From positions 47,106,213-47,170,212 of the forward strand of contig NC_057761.1 in the NCBI RefSeq assembly GCF_010389155.1: a stretch of DNA of 64,000 nucleotides, read 5' to 3'. Origin of the DNA: Erigeron canadensis. Its lineage: Eukaryota; Streptophyta; Magnoliopsida; Asterales; Asteraceae. Position 1 is the first letter of the stretch. Every line of letters begins with the position of its first letter. Shown here piece by piece: positions 47,955-60,368 of the stretch. Under the pieces are notes generated by a model. The model was not told the DNA's origin. It saw only the letters and a list, made by a program, of their open reading frames with translations, and searched no databases. Position numbers and translations under genes: made by a program.

Positions 47955-48842
47955 CTAAGTTATAACTTTGTAAGATTACATTATTATTTAGATTAAACAA
48001 TAATCAACCTGGTAAATGGTAATTAATATCGATATCGAGACTCAAAACAACTAAGAAGGGACATTGGTTGTTACTTACTTACGAAATGGTAATTAATTTC
48101 TCCTTGGAGGCCTTCATATTCGTAATGTATTGAAAACATATGAAGCCAAAGGTATTAGTACTCTATGGGGGCAAGAGGGCTGAATGCTCCATTAAAATTG
48201 AAATTTTTCAGTGTGTTTTTGTATATATATTTTTTTAGTTTGTATATTTTGAACTTTTAAATTTATTATTATTTTTTTTTTGTGTCTTCTTTTAGATATT
48301 TTTCTGATATGACATTTCTGTATGAACCTAGAATAAAATAAAGTACCTATAATTGAGTAAAGATAACAATTTAATTCGTAAATCTATGTAGAAGAAATGA
48401 ATAACACCTATTTACTTTTTTTTTTTCTAAAATGTAATTTTTGACACATTATCACCAAAAAAAAACATGATATGATACGTCAAAGTTTATAAATACGTCA
48501 AAGTTATTAAAAGTCAAGAGTTGGGGACATAACCGAGATCCGCTCACATAGGGATGTATAGAGTACGTAGGCAATTCCTGTGCTGACAAAAGAAGGAATT
48601 GAAGGATGTGGGTCAGAATTGGAATTTTTTGCACGTTCTCCAAAACACCAACATTCACCATCACACATGTCGTCCGGGATTCGGGGTAAAAGGTTATGAC
48701 ATTACCACAAAGACCTTGGACTTTGACGCTCCTTTTTGTTTTACCAAATTAGCCTCCACAAAACACACTTAGAAAGTCTTGCGATATTTTGGACGTACGT
48801 GTCTCTAACTCACTTTAGTTACTTTGTTTCTATTCTTTTAGT

Positions 48843-48877
<35 letters not shown>

Positions 48878-49985
48878 CTACTAAACCTTTTCATATTGTA
48901 TTATTATTGAGGTCACGTGGGTTAGTCTAGATTAGTAGATCGTGCGTTAGGATTGAGAACTGTTACCTAAAACTTATAATGGATCACAGTAGGGTTGAAA
49001 ATCTTCATAATTGTTAACCCACGGATCCTAATCTATCAACTTAAGACTTGAGGAATTGTTTATCAGGCGAATGTAAACTTCTTGAATCATCACATTTAGT
49101 ATTTTGTCATCGACTAATTATGCCAATAGGAGAAGACAAATAAAAAAAGATTAACCAAAGGCTATTCAAAAATTATGGTTATTGGCAATCCACCAGATCT
49201 TTACTGAGCCCATTCATGCCAGAGCTTGACACCAAAACTACTTAATTGGGTGTTAGAAGTGAAACTTTGGAAAAAAGATATGAAATTATGGAATCAAATT
49301 TGTGGAATTAAGCATCGTTAGGTACGTGTAGACTATTGAACACTAGCTAGCAAAGTGTACATCTTAGATTGTCCCTAGCTAAAGATATTATATCCTATAC
49401 AACATACTAATTAAGGTCAACCCCATAGGTAGATTGAGAACAATCTCGTTCCGGATATTTTGAGTCTATGCCTCCATGGGAATTGTACATTTTGCAAGTT
49501 GGGCTACTCATGTTTTGGGCTTTTTGGTAGTGGGCTCATGACTTAATCTTTTTATATATACATAGTGGATATTTCTCATACTAGCGTCTACTTGGCCAAC
49601 TTTAACCCACTAACTTTTCACTATTGCTCAAGTTTTATTCTTTTTATATTTGTTCTATGGGTTTTGCACTTCTAAGGATATCCTTTAGATACCTACAATT
49701 TTTTGTACATTAAAATGCAACCATTTGTTACATATATGAATAAACAAAAATGCATAACGAATTTCTCCATGTGCTAATATCTTAACCATAATCACAAGAT
49801 GACAAGAGAAAATAGTATGAACATACGTGCATCTTTGATCAAAATTGTTGCCACTTTTTACTAAACACCTCCCATTGTCTCTTTATCCTCCTCCACAATT
49901 CACATAATCCTCAATAATCTTACTTTTCAAAATCCAATGCAATCCTAAAATTTGTTCTTTGGTTTCAATTTTTGGCTTTCAGCAT
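47955..49985. other. intergenic, no gene seen
   Basis: Contains a (TA)n microsatellite at 48847-48876. Other sequence is featureless; the end is the upstream region of the PNRC-like gene. Confidence 0.4.
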
Positions 49986-49992
49986 AATCGCT

Positions 49993-50014
49993 TCCTTCCT
50001 CGTACGAGGAAGGA
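49993..50014. promoter_or_regulatory. perfect 22-bp palindrome upstream of the PNRC-like gene
   Basis: Arms TCCTTCCTCGT and ACGAGGAAGGA meet without a loop. It lies 73 bases before the ATG, probably in the leader or core promoter. As RNA it would make an 8-9-pair hairpin; as DNA it could be a dimer-binding site. Confidence 0.6.
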
Positions 50015-50086
50015 GGGAGAGAACACGATAAAAAAACAAAAAAACATAAATTAACAGATTCTCTTCCTCATTGAAACGATTTACTA

Positions 50087-50488
50087 ATGGGTACCCAAGT
50101 CTTGCCGACTCAAGAATGTTGGATCTCGGCCAACTTCCAACGTGGCCGGAAACCTTATAACGCATATAGAAGCACAAATTCTAAATGGCATACGAGAAAC
50201 AATGGTTACCCAAAATCACATGCTCAAAGACGTTTACAAAAGCCAACGGCCACAGATATCCTTAGATCAGATTTAATAGCCAAACATCATAACAAAATAC
50301 AACATTTTTCGGCAAAGAGAATTGAGACTCGTGTGAGCTCTAGCGACTCCTATGCAGGATCCGGGTTCATTCTCTCTCCATCGCCACGATGCTTGCCACT
50401 TCCATCATTTTTCAATAAGAAACAAGGTTCAGTCTCATGTGAAGACACCGCGACCAAAGATTTGCGACGTACGCTCCGGATAGAATGA
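50087..50488 (+). CDS. PNRC-like plant protein (SPSPxxLPLPSFF motif)
   Basis: A 133-residue single-exon ORF with the hallmarks of a plant-specific family recalled as carrying a proline-rich nuclear receptor coactivator (PNRC) type motif. It opens with MGTQVLPTQEC, followed by a basic, low-complexity middle. YAGSGF is at 89-94, SPSPRCLPLPSFF at 97-109, and a C-terminal ATKDLRRTLRIE at 122-133. Short linear motifs of this kind in animal PNRC proteins bind partners of nuclear receptor and mRNA decay complexes; the plant role is not established, and none is assigned. No signal peptide or membrane segment. The stop is followed by AT-rich sequence. Codon use and conserved ends argue for a genuine gene. 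The minus-strand ORF at 49965-50177 is a shadow. Confidence 0.75.
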   Translation: MGTQVLPTQECWISANFQRGRKPYNAYRSTNSKWHTRNNGYPKSHAQRRLQKPTATDILRSDLIAKHHNKIQHFSAKRIETRVSSSDSYAGSGFILSPSPRCLPLPSFFNKKQGSVSCEDTATKDLRRTLRIE

Positions 50489-50499
50489 TATATTTAACC

Positions 50500-51480
50500 T
50501 TTTAATCCCTAAAATTAACCCCTATAAAAAGGTTTTTTTTTAATATATATTTTTTTCTAACACGGACCGTACTGCTAGTCCTTTACCGAGCAGCGCTCGA
50601 GTACTTATCAGTTATGGTAATTTTCAAAAGTATGTAACATTGTAGTCGAGCTTTGTGTTATTGTAAAATTTATTAAAAAAAAATATAAGATTTGGAAACT
50701 TAGTAAGAAATATTTAAATTTGATCAAGTTGACAAACGTCTGAGTGTTTCAATGACTTCCTGTGAACTTGTATAACTTTATGCATAATTTTAATAACTCT
50801 AAAGTCTCACAGTATCACGAAGGAAAAAAGTTATAGCAGAGAAGCAATAACAAAATTGATCACTTCTCAATCATCAACACAAAAATACTTGTTAAAGCAA
50901 CAATAGAAGCTATATATATGTCTCTTGAGTCTTGACAGTTTTGTTGCTAATATTACGGGGGTATTTAATCGACTTTTGAATTCACCACATAGGTAGAGAA
51001 GTATTAACAAATATAGTAACTATTTTAGAGTAAAATGATAAAATAATTTTGACCTTTCATCTTATATGCGTATTTTTGTTGCTAGCATTTAAATGTTCGA
51101 ACATTTTTATATTTATTTTTAATTAAATCATTTCCATTTGTTTTTGAACTCCGAACAGTCGAATCCAAGAACCAATGGATGAAAAACCAGGGATGTCTTC
51201 TCGTATTCTTTAGAAGATTGATACAGTTGATTTGTACCTAATGGGCTAAATCATTTTCATTTATAGAATTAGTTAAAAATCACTATGTTTAAATTCACTT
51301 ATTTTAAACAACCCACCGACTTGCTTTATATTATAAAGTTTTTATATTTCAACTAACAAGTTGATAGTCCAAAAAACTTAATTCTTCTATTCATTATTTT
51401 AAACATTCACTTGAAATAATACTTATAATACATACTTGAAATACTTTTAAATTTTTAATGAAATTAAATTACAACATTTG
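50500..51480. other. intergenic, nothing recognised
   Basis: No coding signal or bounded repeat. Confidence 0.4.
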
Positions 51481-51489
51481 CTCATTCCT

Positions 51490-51860
51490 CTTAAAATAAC
51501 CAAATAATCTTCCTACATTATTAACCTACAATACTCGTTGTTGTCATCCCACCGCCCGTCCATTCCTTATTAAAACAAGATAAGCTTACATTTTAAGCAA
51601 ATTAAACATTTTTTCGACATTTTCAAAATACCCTTAATCAGCCATTATACATCAAACACGTACCCAATTATGTCTCTCTTTCTTACACATACACATATCA
51701 ACACCACCACTGTCCATTAACACCATCGGTTGGTGCCTCACTGTCAGCGACATCATTATGCCACCGCCATCATCGCCGCACGCAACCACAACCCGTCACG
51801 GCGTCAACGTCACCATTATACCGCCGCATACGCGTGTACCCTTTCCTTCTTGTTTAATAA
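51490..51860 (+). mobile_element. Helitron-like remnant
   Basis: AT-rich left part, GC-rich CCACCGCCATCATCGCCGC middle, and ACCGCCGCATACGCGTGTACCC at about 51820-51842 parallel the reversed layout of 30820-31240. No CTAG end is visible, so this is a family guess. Confidence 0.35.
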
Positions 51861-51965
51861 TATACATAAATATTGATGTTTAAAAAATAAAATAAAAGTG
51901 TTATACAAAATATTTTAAAACTCATCCACCTAAATGCGGGCAGTAGTTGTGATTATTGGATTAGA

Positions 51966-51991
51966 TTAGGGTTTCTTTTTGTATAAAAATA
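51966..51991 (+). promoter_or_regulatory. telo-box and TATA element of the small membrane protein gene
   Basis: TTAGGGTTT (51966-51974), a telo-box-like motif frequent in promoters of plant housekeeping genes, is followed by TATAAAAATA (51982-51991). A transcription start near 52015 is inferred. Confidence 0.5.
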
Positions 51992-52087
51992 AATCAAAAT
52001 TAAAAATAAAAAATCACAGAAAAGCTGTACAAAATCACCCCCTGCCCCATTTCTATCTTTAGCGATCTTGGTCTACTCCCTTGCAAG

Positions 52088-52340
52088 GTAACAACCGAAT
52101 CTAATTATACATTTCGTATCTATATTTTGAAATAACCCCCTAAATCATTGTTTTCATATGGCTTGTATATATATGTGTGTGTATTTGCTGGACCAAGTTT
52201 GTTATTATTATTATTTTTTTAACTATATGTATATTTCTGTTCAAGAATCCATGTCCAATTTTATCATTAACTTAGAATAATTAGAATTATTGTATTCCCA
52301 CCTTAAATTGAACCCATATACATACATATATTATTTGCAG
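52088..52340 (+). other. probable 5' UTR intron of the small membrane protein gene
   Basis: The donor AAG|GTAACA and acceptor TTTGCAG|TTGG bracket a T-rich 253-base segment between the likely first exon and the exon carrying the ATG. Not supported by transcripts here. Confidence 0.5.
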
Positions 52341-52464
52341 TTGGGGATTCCTTAGCCAATTGGACGCATACACGTATTAAGACATTCAGCATTGGTTAAC
52401 TTTCGGATTTCAGCAAACACTTACTGCTGTTGGAGAAGCTTTTAACCAATCTTGGTGTAAATTA

Positions 52465-54834
52465 ATGAAGTTTCTGGGCTGGTATGTCAAGATTGCCGTT
52501 GTATCCGCAGCTATTGGAGGATCTATGGAGTATTTCATGATCAAAACCGGTTTCTGTAAGTCACAATTTTCCTCGGGTTCGTCTATTGAGTGTGGTAGAA
52601 TATTGTTTCATCTGTTTATATATAATTAACTGCCAAATACTTTTTAGTATTATTTTAGTTTACAAGTATTTAATTTGAGCTTTATTCGTCATAGGAAAAC
52701 TAGGCTGCAACTCTATCAGGCGATTTCGTTCTGTTTCTTAAAATGTGTCACAGAATATGGTATACTCATTTTGTTATTTGTTCAAGTAAACAGAATTTCT
52801 TTTGGGCGGTTAAGTTTATCTCGACATATGATGGATACAAGCACTTTTTTTTTTTTTTTACATATGTGTGTGCTTTGTGTTTGGGGACAATTATCCTAGA
52901 AAAACTAACCAAACAAAGGGAAGGGAATAACTTAAGTACTAGTACCAACATATTCTTGGAGAACATACCAATAAAGGCTTCGGCATGCTAATAAAATTGA
53001 AAAGAAGTTGAATGTCGTAAATTGAATGAGACTCGTACTTGGTGTTTGATTAGGAAATGGTATCATGGTTTCAAAAATGAGATTTGAATTTAAGTTAAGC
53101 ACATAAGGTTCCTGCAGGCCTTTTAGTATTTGGATACTTTGAATGTGTGCCATAGTAATGATGTAGTCATAGAGTGCCTCAGAGGCTCGGATTGTAAGGG
53201 GAACAGAATTGCATTACTGGTAGAGGTACCTTACAACTGTTCTCGGTGTAATGAAATTGCTGCCAGGTGCATCCTTTGGGTACTTACATTTTTTTAGCAC
53301 GGGTTAACTTAAGGTACTTCAATTTGTTTAGCACGGGTTAACAATTGTTAGTATTTGGGAAAATATATGAATGACTCGCATACGCTCCAAAAACTCAGAT
53401 ATAAGATCTCATGAATATGGCATAGTTTGTTCTTATTACCATCTCATATCTATATACCTAATTTAATTTTTTAAAGGAAAATCACTCTATTAGCTCCAAA
53501 CTAATAAAATTTTGTTACTTTAGTCACCCAAATTCATTTAAGTGTAAATCATCACTCAAGTTGAGGTCACCTGCTACTTTTATCACCTGATAAACTTTTT
53601 TCTTCAACACCCGGTTACCATATGCTGATGTGGCTATGCCACCTAATCTCGTGCCAACTCTGTTTTTGTGTTTAACCAGTACTGATATGATTCAAATGTA
53701 CCATCACATAAAATTCTGTAGTTAACAAATTTTTGACGTCTCAGCTATTGAAGGGTAAAATATTACAGTAATAGTAGACTGTAAGAGAATCACTATCCTT
53801 TTAAAATTGGTGCTGTATGTCAACCACCATAGCCCCCACCCAATATCTCTGGTAAAATCAAACTTTTTAAAGGAATATGCAATATAAAGAGAGAGACTTT
53901 GTATCTATTTTGTTTGCATTAACAGTTTGTAAAATCGATTGCCTGGGTTAATTGGTTAAATTTCAGTTTACTGTAAATGTGTACAGATTGTAACCTCCAC
54001 TGTGGTGGAAGTTGTTGTTGATATGAATAAAATTCTCTTTTCAAAAAAAAAAAAAAACAGTTTGTAAAATCGAAGTTGTAAGGATAAGAACTAAAGTTTA
54101 ACATTTGAAAACTTTCAAGCAAGTTTTCTTGAATCCTTCTAAAACAACCCGACTTTCAAGTATTTTAGCAACTTATATGGGCAACTTAAATATCAGTCTA
54201 GACGATTACTCATGGGTATTTGGGCGATCAAGTTTGTTGTTTCTTTGGCACATCCAGAAAGTGTACACCATTTTGGAACTAATCAACAGATACAATTTGC
54301 AAGAATCTTTATCTTGTGAGACCTTTATGTTGCTTTCATATATATAAGTTGTACTGCTGTAGTGCTGTACATATGAGCCATTTAGTTGATTTATATTAAT
54401 GGCTTGTTAAGACTCGCATGTTATGAAGATTGAAGAGAAATCGGGAATGTAACTGTTAGCAGCTTGTTTGTAATAGGTCAAGATGTTAGGGATGATGATA
54501 TTGTCGCATGTAAAGATGTTGTGGGGTTATTGCTAGGCTTCATAAAATGTTTTGATCTCTTCAGGTTTGCTGATATATTGCTCTTGTAATGATATGTGCC
54601 ATTTTTCACTTTGATGTACTCATTATAATCTGCTTATATTGTTGGTACGAGATAGGAAGTATTATTGAAGTACTTCTTTTGAAGAGTTACATTTGATTTC
54701 TATATACAGATGACAAAGTGACGGCTCTTGAGTCAGAGAAGATGGCATGGGAGAATTCACCAGAAGCTCAGGCCATGAGAGAAGCTCTCAACCCTTGGAG
54801 AAACACTGATGCAAATGCAAAGAAATCTTCCTAA
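52465..54834 (+). CDS. small one-pass membrane protein, two coding exons (71 aa)
   Basis: Coding exons 52465-52555 and 54710-54834 are joined through a GT-AG intron of 2154 bases that splits a tyrosine codon. The 71-residue product starts MKFLGWYVKIAVVSAAIGGS, giving one hydrophobic segment at about residues 5-25. It then continues through FMIKTGFYDKVTALESEK to a conserved-looking SPEAQAMREALNPWR tail. I recall similar small plant proteins of unknown role, and the architecture would suit a mitochondrial inner-membrane accessory protein, but that is inference. A non-coding first exon probably ends at 52087 (CAAG|GTAACA) and resumes at 52341 after TTTGCAG. AATAAA lies 20 bases past the stop (54854). 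The large intron contains a polyadenylated retroposed insert. The gene appears intact. Confidence 0.85.
53939..54057 (+). mobile_element. retroposed poly(A) fragment with 16-bp target duplication
   Basis: CAGTTTGTAAAATCGA occurs exactly at 53923-53938 and 54058-54073. The 119-base insert between ends ATATGAATAAAATTCTC and then 15 A. AATAAA about 10-15 bases before the A tract looks like the 3' end of an ordinary mRNA, so this is probably a 5'-truncated retrocopy made by LINE machinery. It lies in sense orientation inside an intron. Confidence 0.85.
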
Positions 54835-54869
54835 TATTTCTCACCATATTGGTAATAAAGTGATTTACA

Positions 54870-55745
54870 TGGGATACTGATCTTCTATGCTATGAGTTGT
54901 CGGTTGTTTTTTTAAAAAAACTAAACAAAAATATAAGGATGCAAGTGGTAGATTTTGCACTAGGTGAGCTATATTTTATTACAAATCTGAATAGTTTGGT
55001 CTAAGTTATGATAGATTTGCAATTACAGATTTATACTTTTGCATTCTGTTTCCTTATGTGTCATCCTCTTCCTTGGATGTACATTTTTTGCATATAATCT
55101 TATGATCTAGTTTGCTCTCTTGTTTCTACATGAACTTACATTTCATGATTATGTGGAAATGTAATTCAAGGATGTGTAAAATGTATGTATAAATAGTTGA
55201 TGGGCAGGTTGGAATAGGTGGGTAACGTCTCAACCTACCCTCTTCATATTCATATACCCAGTGGCCAACTTCAATTTCTAAGAATAAGAGTAAATCCAAT
55301 TATTTTGGGAAAACACTTGTCTTCGGTCCGGATAGCATTTTGTTTACACCTGGTTTACAACATTTGTTAAAACCAACATATATATAAGCTGATGAACAAA
55401 GAAAAAGAAACTTAGTGTCAAAATTGTATGATTTTAAAAGCATTTGCACGAGAATATATAAAGATGATTTTTTTTTTCTCTTTAGTTAAATTAAAAACTA
55501 GAAAGTTACTTGCACAATGTGGTGACAACGACCATGGATGGCGGTGACAACGGTGGGGTAACGATGTAGTTATTAATGTAAAAGTAATTGATTTAATGAG
55601 AGTGATATAAAGGTAATTAATTTCATTAAGAGTATTATAGATATATTAGGTGGATATGTTTAAATTAGTAAATAATAGAAAGAAGTAATTTAGGTATTTT
55701 TAAAAAAATGAGGAATATATATAGATTTTATTATGTTATTTTGTA
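54870..55745. other. 3' flank and spacer, no gene
   Basis: No ORF or bounded repeat. Confidence 0.4.
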
Positions 55746-55750
55746 ACATA

Positions 55751-57588
55751 TCTGTCACACCCCACCTTAGGCGGAATCGTAGGATATAACGAAAAGATAT
55801 AGCAATAGCACATGGACTTTATAATAGAGTTAGACTAAATGAAATTCAAATAAATGTAAATTCCACAAGCGGAAAGTCTAGGCAACACGCCTCAAATATC
55901 AAAGGAAGTAACAATTGCAATTAGTGTTCAATGTTTCACATGCAATCTAGGAGTCCATGAAGGATCTCTTTATTGGTCTTCCTAAAGTCCATAAGCTCAA
56001 TCTTCCTAAGCATTGTTATTATTTGAAAATGAATGCTCGAAAATGTCAACATAACGTTGGTGAGTTCGTAGGTTTAAAGAAATACAAATGAGTTTGCTGT
56101 GCATGATATATCAAGTTTGGACAATAGTGTAAATATAAACATGTAGTAGCATACTAAATAATGATCAATGTCATCATAGTTATCCAACAACACAATCCCC
56201 ATCACTCCTGCCAACAACTCAATCATGCTTTAAATACCAACAACTACCAGCTGGAGTATAAAGTTGGTCGATAGTTTTCCAATAGTCTTCAATAGATATC
56301 AAAAGACATCTATTGCATCAAAGAAATCAATACAAGCAAGATAGCATACACATTTCATAATTACATGTATTTGTCCATGAAAACAAACAAGTTTTGGCAC
56401 AGCTAGTAAAGAAATGAAAAGTGTTTTGAGCATCATTTTCCCCCAAAGAAATAATATAAAAAGGGGCCATGAAACTCACCTCAACAAGCAAGTAGTTATG
56501 CAAATCCAACAAGGTCGCTAGAATCTACACAACATATATATATATATATAAACAAGTTACAATTATGGACATGGTCAAGAACCGTCCATTGTAACCCGTA
56601 TTTGATGAAATACACATATGGCTACTTTCAAAATATTCACAACTGATTTGTCATATATTATTAAGTTACAGGTCACACAACTTAATATATAATATTTGTT
56701 GTAATGATTTAAGATTAAATTTTACAAGTTCATATTAACTGAAATTTTTGATAACTTTATCTATTTTTCATTAGGATGAAACGAACAATTCAAGATTCCA
56801 AATCTTAACAACTGTTACCTTAGAGTGTTATATACTTACATGAATTTTTACATAATTTATTTGGCACGTTAACTATTTTTAAAAATTCAATGATTACAGA
56901 CTAGTCAGAAAAATCACTGTTTGCGCACAGAAAAGTTTTATAAAAGTTAAGGGCCTTCGAAGCTTCAAAAAAATCCAATTTTTTTACTGTACAATCTTAA
57001 CATCTCAAAAACGTTTCTGGAGAAAAATAATATTCCAGTTCATAAAATCGACCAAGATATGACTATTTGAAGTCGACTCAAATCTGTTCGGAAAACTCAG
57101 CTTTGCGCAGTTTTGTTATAAAATTCGTTTGACAACCTTAAACTTCATATTTTGACACGAAACCACTTCCACCAGAAAGTAGACTTCCTGAAATTAATTT
57201 TAGACACCAAAAACGTGACTTAACCATCTTCCATGACCAAGATACGACCTTTTAAAGTTAACAAACCGAATCTGTCCAGATTCTGAAATAACTCAAACTT
57301 ACTGTTTTAAAGACTACTACAACTAATATACATATATAAACTTTCAAATCTTTCCAACACCTATTTACATCTGTTATTATGATTTTCTTGCCTTCATAAT
57401 TGGATTTCTTTAATTACATTAATTATTATGATACAATAAATACATAGAGTTTTAACAATAATGTGATTTATACTTCAAGCTTTTGATTTAACCTAAAAAA
57501 AACCCTTCATTCATTATTATAAATTTGCCATAATATATATTCATCAAAATAGGTTACTTATAATGAAAGATCAATAATATAAAGATAT

Positions 57589-57620
<32 letters not shown>

Positions 57621-58495
57621 TGAAAAGAAGAGATAAGTAATTTTACTCCAAGATTGATGATCACTCCTTAGATATCTTGACAACATAATATATAATCTAT
57701 TAGAATTTTACCATAAAGTTTTATATGATAAGATCCTATGAAAACAGATTGAAAATTATATTAATTTACCAAAAAAAAAAATCCTTGAGAAGAATGCTAA
57801 TTGTGTGTAAAGAAAAATTGGTTTTGTGGTGGTCTTTTCTTTTGAATCTACGGCCGAGCAAACTCAGCAAAGCAAAGAGTGATTGTTTTAGAGTTTTTTT
57901 TTTATTTTATTTTAATAACTAATAAGACTTATATAAATCCCATACTTATAGAGATAATGTTTGAGTTTGTTTCTACTTACATTATTATTAGTATATAATA
58001 CATTAGGATTAGGATGGGATGGTCATCTCCTTTTTTTTTTTTTGCTTATGGCCGACTTACTAGTCAGGAGGGTTATCCCCCATATTTTAATATAAATTGT
58101 TGCATTTTTTTTATAATATGATAATCTTATTAGTCGTAGATAATTTTTCATATTATATTTTAGTATTATCATTATTATTCTTAATTCCCCACATATAACT
58201 ATTGTAAATAATCATAGCCTTTATCACACTATTAAGTAGTGTGTAGAGATTTATAGATGTCTAGAAATGAATATGACATACTATATGTCTAGATATCAAT
58301 GGTTGAGTTATAACCGTCTAAGATTAGGAAAATAGAGAGACTAAATCCTAAACTATTAGAATTCCCGTAATAGGAGTCACATATTGGAATAATCACATCG
58401 TCTCTATGCTTGTTAGACTATATAGGCATATTGACTAGTCAAGAAATTTGAAATTAAAATTAGAGACTATAATAAACTATCGGTTTTGGTGACAG
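55751..58495 (+). mobile_element. probable gypsy LTR remnant
   Basis: TGTCACACCCCACCTTAGGC at 55751 is a typical start of plant gypsy (Tekay-like) LTRs. The text to about 57500 (CATGACCAAGATACGACC, TCTGTTCGGAAAACTC) has the same flavour. A possible end, GGTGACA at 58489-58495, gives no matching target duplication, so the right limit is uncertain. Small ORFs within are not genes. Confidence 0.45.
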
Positions 58496-58499
58496 ATGT

Positions 58500-59480
58500 C
58501 ACAATACCTACACGGCTACACCAGATATGCAACATTATTAAATCAGAGCAACATAGTATTCTTTATTTCTTTTGTGATTTTATAATACATCTTTCGGTAG
58601 AAAGATGCATCTTGAATCTGAGCCATTATTTAATTGGGTTTGGCCTATATCAAAGTTGCGTCTTTATGTATTTTGTTCCTGATGCACATTATGAATTCTT
58701 TTTAGTTCGGAAAAAAAAAGAATATACCTATAGAAATAATAATAAGAAACACTAACGCACACAAGGGCCAAGGCTAAAAACTATGGAAGAATATATAACA
58801 TCTAACAAGCTAGATAACCGAAACATGCATCAGAGTCTCATACCTTATTTTTCTTTTCTTCTAATATCACATAATACAATAAATTAAAGTGATAAAGTCA
58901 CTTGCCTTTTTTTTAGTCATTAAGTACTGAATGTATTAAGTGACTGAATGAATGCATCAAGAACGTTTGTACGTATTAAGTAAAATATAAGTAATTGACG
59001 GTTATTTATGTGTATTAAGTCAAAAAAGAAAGATGAAATTTGACTGAATGATTAAGTTTTTAACTATTAAGTTTATTAAGTAAAAAAGAAACAAGCTAGT
59101 CCTTAATTAGAAATTTCAAAAAGCACCTTTTGATAAATGTATCCCATTTTTATTATTCCCAACAAAATAGTAGTAACTTCCTAGAACCCATAAAAATGGT
59201 TATATTTGACATGGAAAAATAATCTTAAGTGAACAAGCACAATATAAATTGTGGATAGGCAGTTAATATATAAGGGTCAATATTTCGATATTTATGTTCG
59301 CGCGGGTGTATAAAATTGGCATGATAATTAGGCGTGTTCCCATTCACTGCACAGGAGAATATCTATCTGCTTTATATGATTCCAATTAAAATGTGTCACA
59401 CATAAAGTAGGCAGGGAAACCCTAGAATCGAATCGAATAATATATATGTAAGAAACATATATGCAATTATTTGCAAATAG
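58500..59480. other. spacer before the 59.6-kb gene
   Basis: Repeated ATTAAGT(A/G)A-type words at 58917-59090 form a loose array; nothing else was recognised. The ORF at 58486-58755 is without motif. Confidence 0.35.
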
Positions 59481-59495
59481 TGCCATTAGCCACAT

Positions 59496-59502
59496 TATAA
59501 AT
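59496..59502 (+). promoter_or_regulatory. TATA box of the 59.6-kb gene
   Basis: TATAAAT lies 119 bases before the ATG, predicting a leader of about 90 bases that ends in a run of A. Confidence 0.55.
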
Positions 59503-59620
59503 TAAGGCAACCGGACCCTCAAATGTTAAGCATAAGCAAACACACAACAAACCATACAAACTTATATATCCACACCCCATTTAATTAATTAATTATCAAA
59601 GTTAAAAAAAAAAAAAAAAA

Positions 59621-59986
59621 ATGTCGTGTTATCTCAAACAGAAAAATGAGCTTAGTAGGATTGGTGCCGATGGTTTTGCTGTCCTTGATCATACTGGTAT
59701 CTCTAGCAAGTCCAAGCCATCCTCCTCATCATCAAGTGCTCCTCCAACAAGTCGCTACTACTCGTCCTCAACAGAACTCCATCACTATCAATATCGATAT
59801 CAATCAAATTACCCAAATTACATGCCTAGGCAGCAGCAGCAAGTGTATGTTGCCCCGGTCGAGACTATGAGCACCACTGAAACCGTGGTGGATTGCTACG
59901 AAGCGGCTAAGAAGTATGGTGGGACTGTCATTGTGGATTACCCCAAGAAGAAGACGACTGTCCGTAGAGGTTTCTTTTTTAGATAA
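59621..59986 (+). CDS. small uncharacterised plant protein (121 aa), single exon
   Basis: I do not recognise this family. The protein has a short N-terminal block MSCYLKQKNELSRIGADGFA, a serine-rich then Tyr/Gln-rich middle (30-75), and a well-structured C-terminal part (86-121) with VVDCYEAAKKYGGTVIVDY followed by a very basic KKKTTVRRGFFFR end. No signal peptide or membrane segment is seen; the basic tail could serve nuclear entry or nucleic-acid or membrane contact. A TATA box at 59496 and balanced codon use support a real gene. The ATG is immediately preceded by 17 A residues, a leader unlike those of the other genes here. The overlapping frame at 59646-59870 is a shadow. Three GATC repeats lie just after the stop (60020-60033). 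Confidence 0.7.
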   Translation: MSCYLKQKNELSRIGADGFAVLDHTGISSKSKPSSSSSSAPPTSRYYSSSTELHHYQYRYQSNYPNYMPRQQQQVYVAPVETMSTTETVVDCYEAAKKYGGTVIVDYPKKKTTVRRGFFFR

Positions 59987-60305
59987 ATTAATTAAAGCGC
60001 AATAAGTTACATGTGTGTGATCGATCGATCGATCTACAATAATATATGTTTACGTATGATGGCCGCCGGTTCCCTGCATGTGTATGCATATATACAAATA
60101 TGCATGTACCTCTTCAAAAATGTATCTCTTATTATATTATCCGCTAGCTAATTAACACTATTCGATCAGTTATATCCTGATTAAATAATACACATATATA
60201 TTTTGCACATTATATGCTTTAAGTCTTGTAGATTCCTATTCACGTTTGATCAAACTTTCTTAATAACTCTTTTATCTCCTCGGAGGGAAGTAGTTAATCA
60301 CTCTT

Positions 60306-60310
<5 letters not shown>

Positions 60311-60366
<56 letters not shown>
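60311..60366. repeat. (TA)n microsatellite
   Basis: About 27 TA units, interrupted on the right by the MITE starting GGACAATC. Confidence 0.97.
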
Positions 60367-60368
<2 letters not shown>

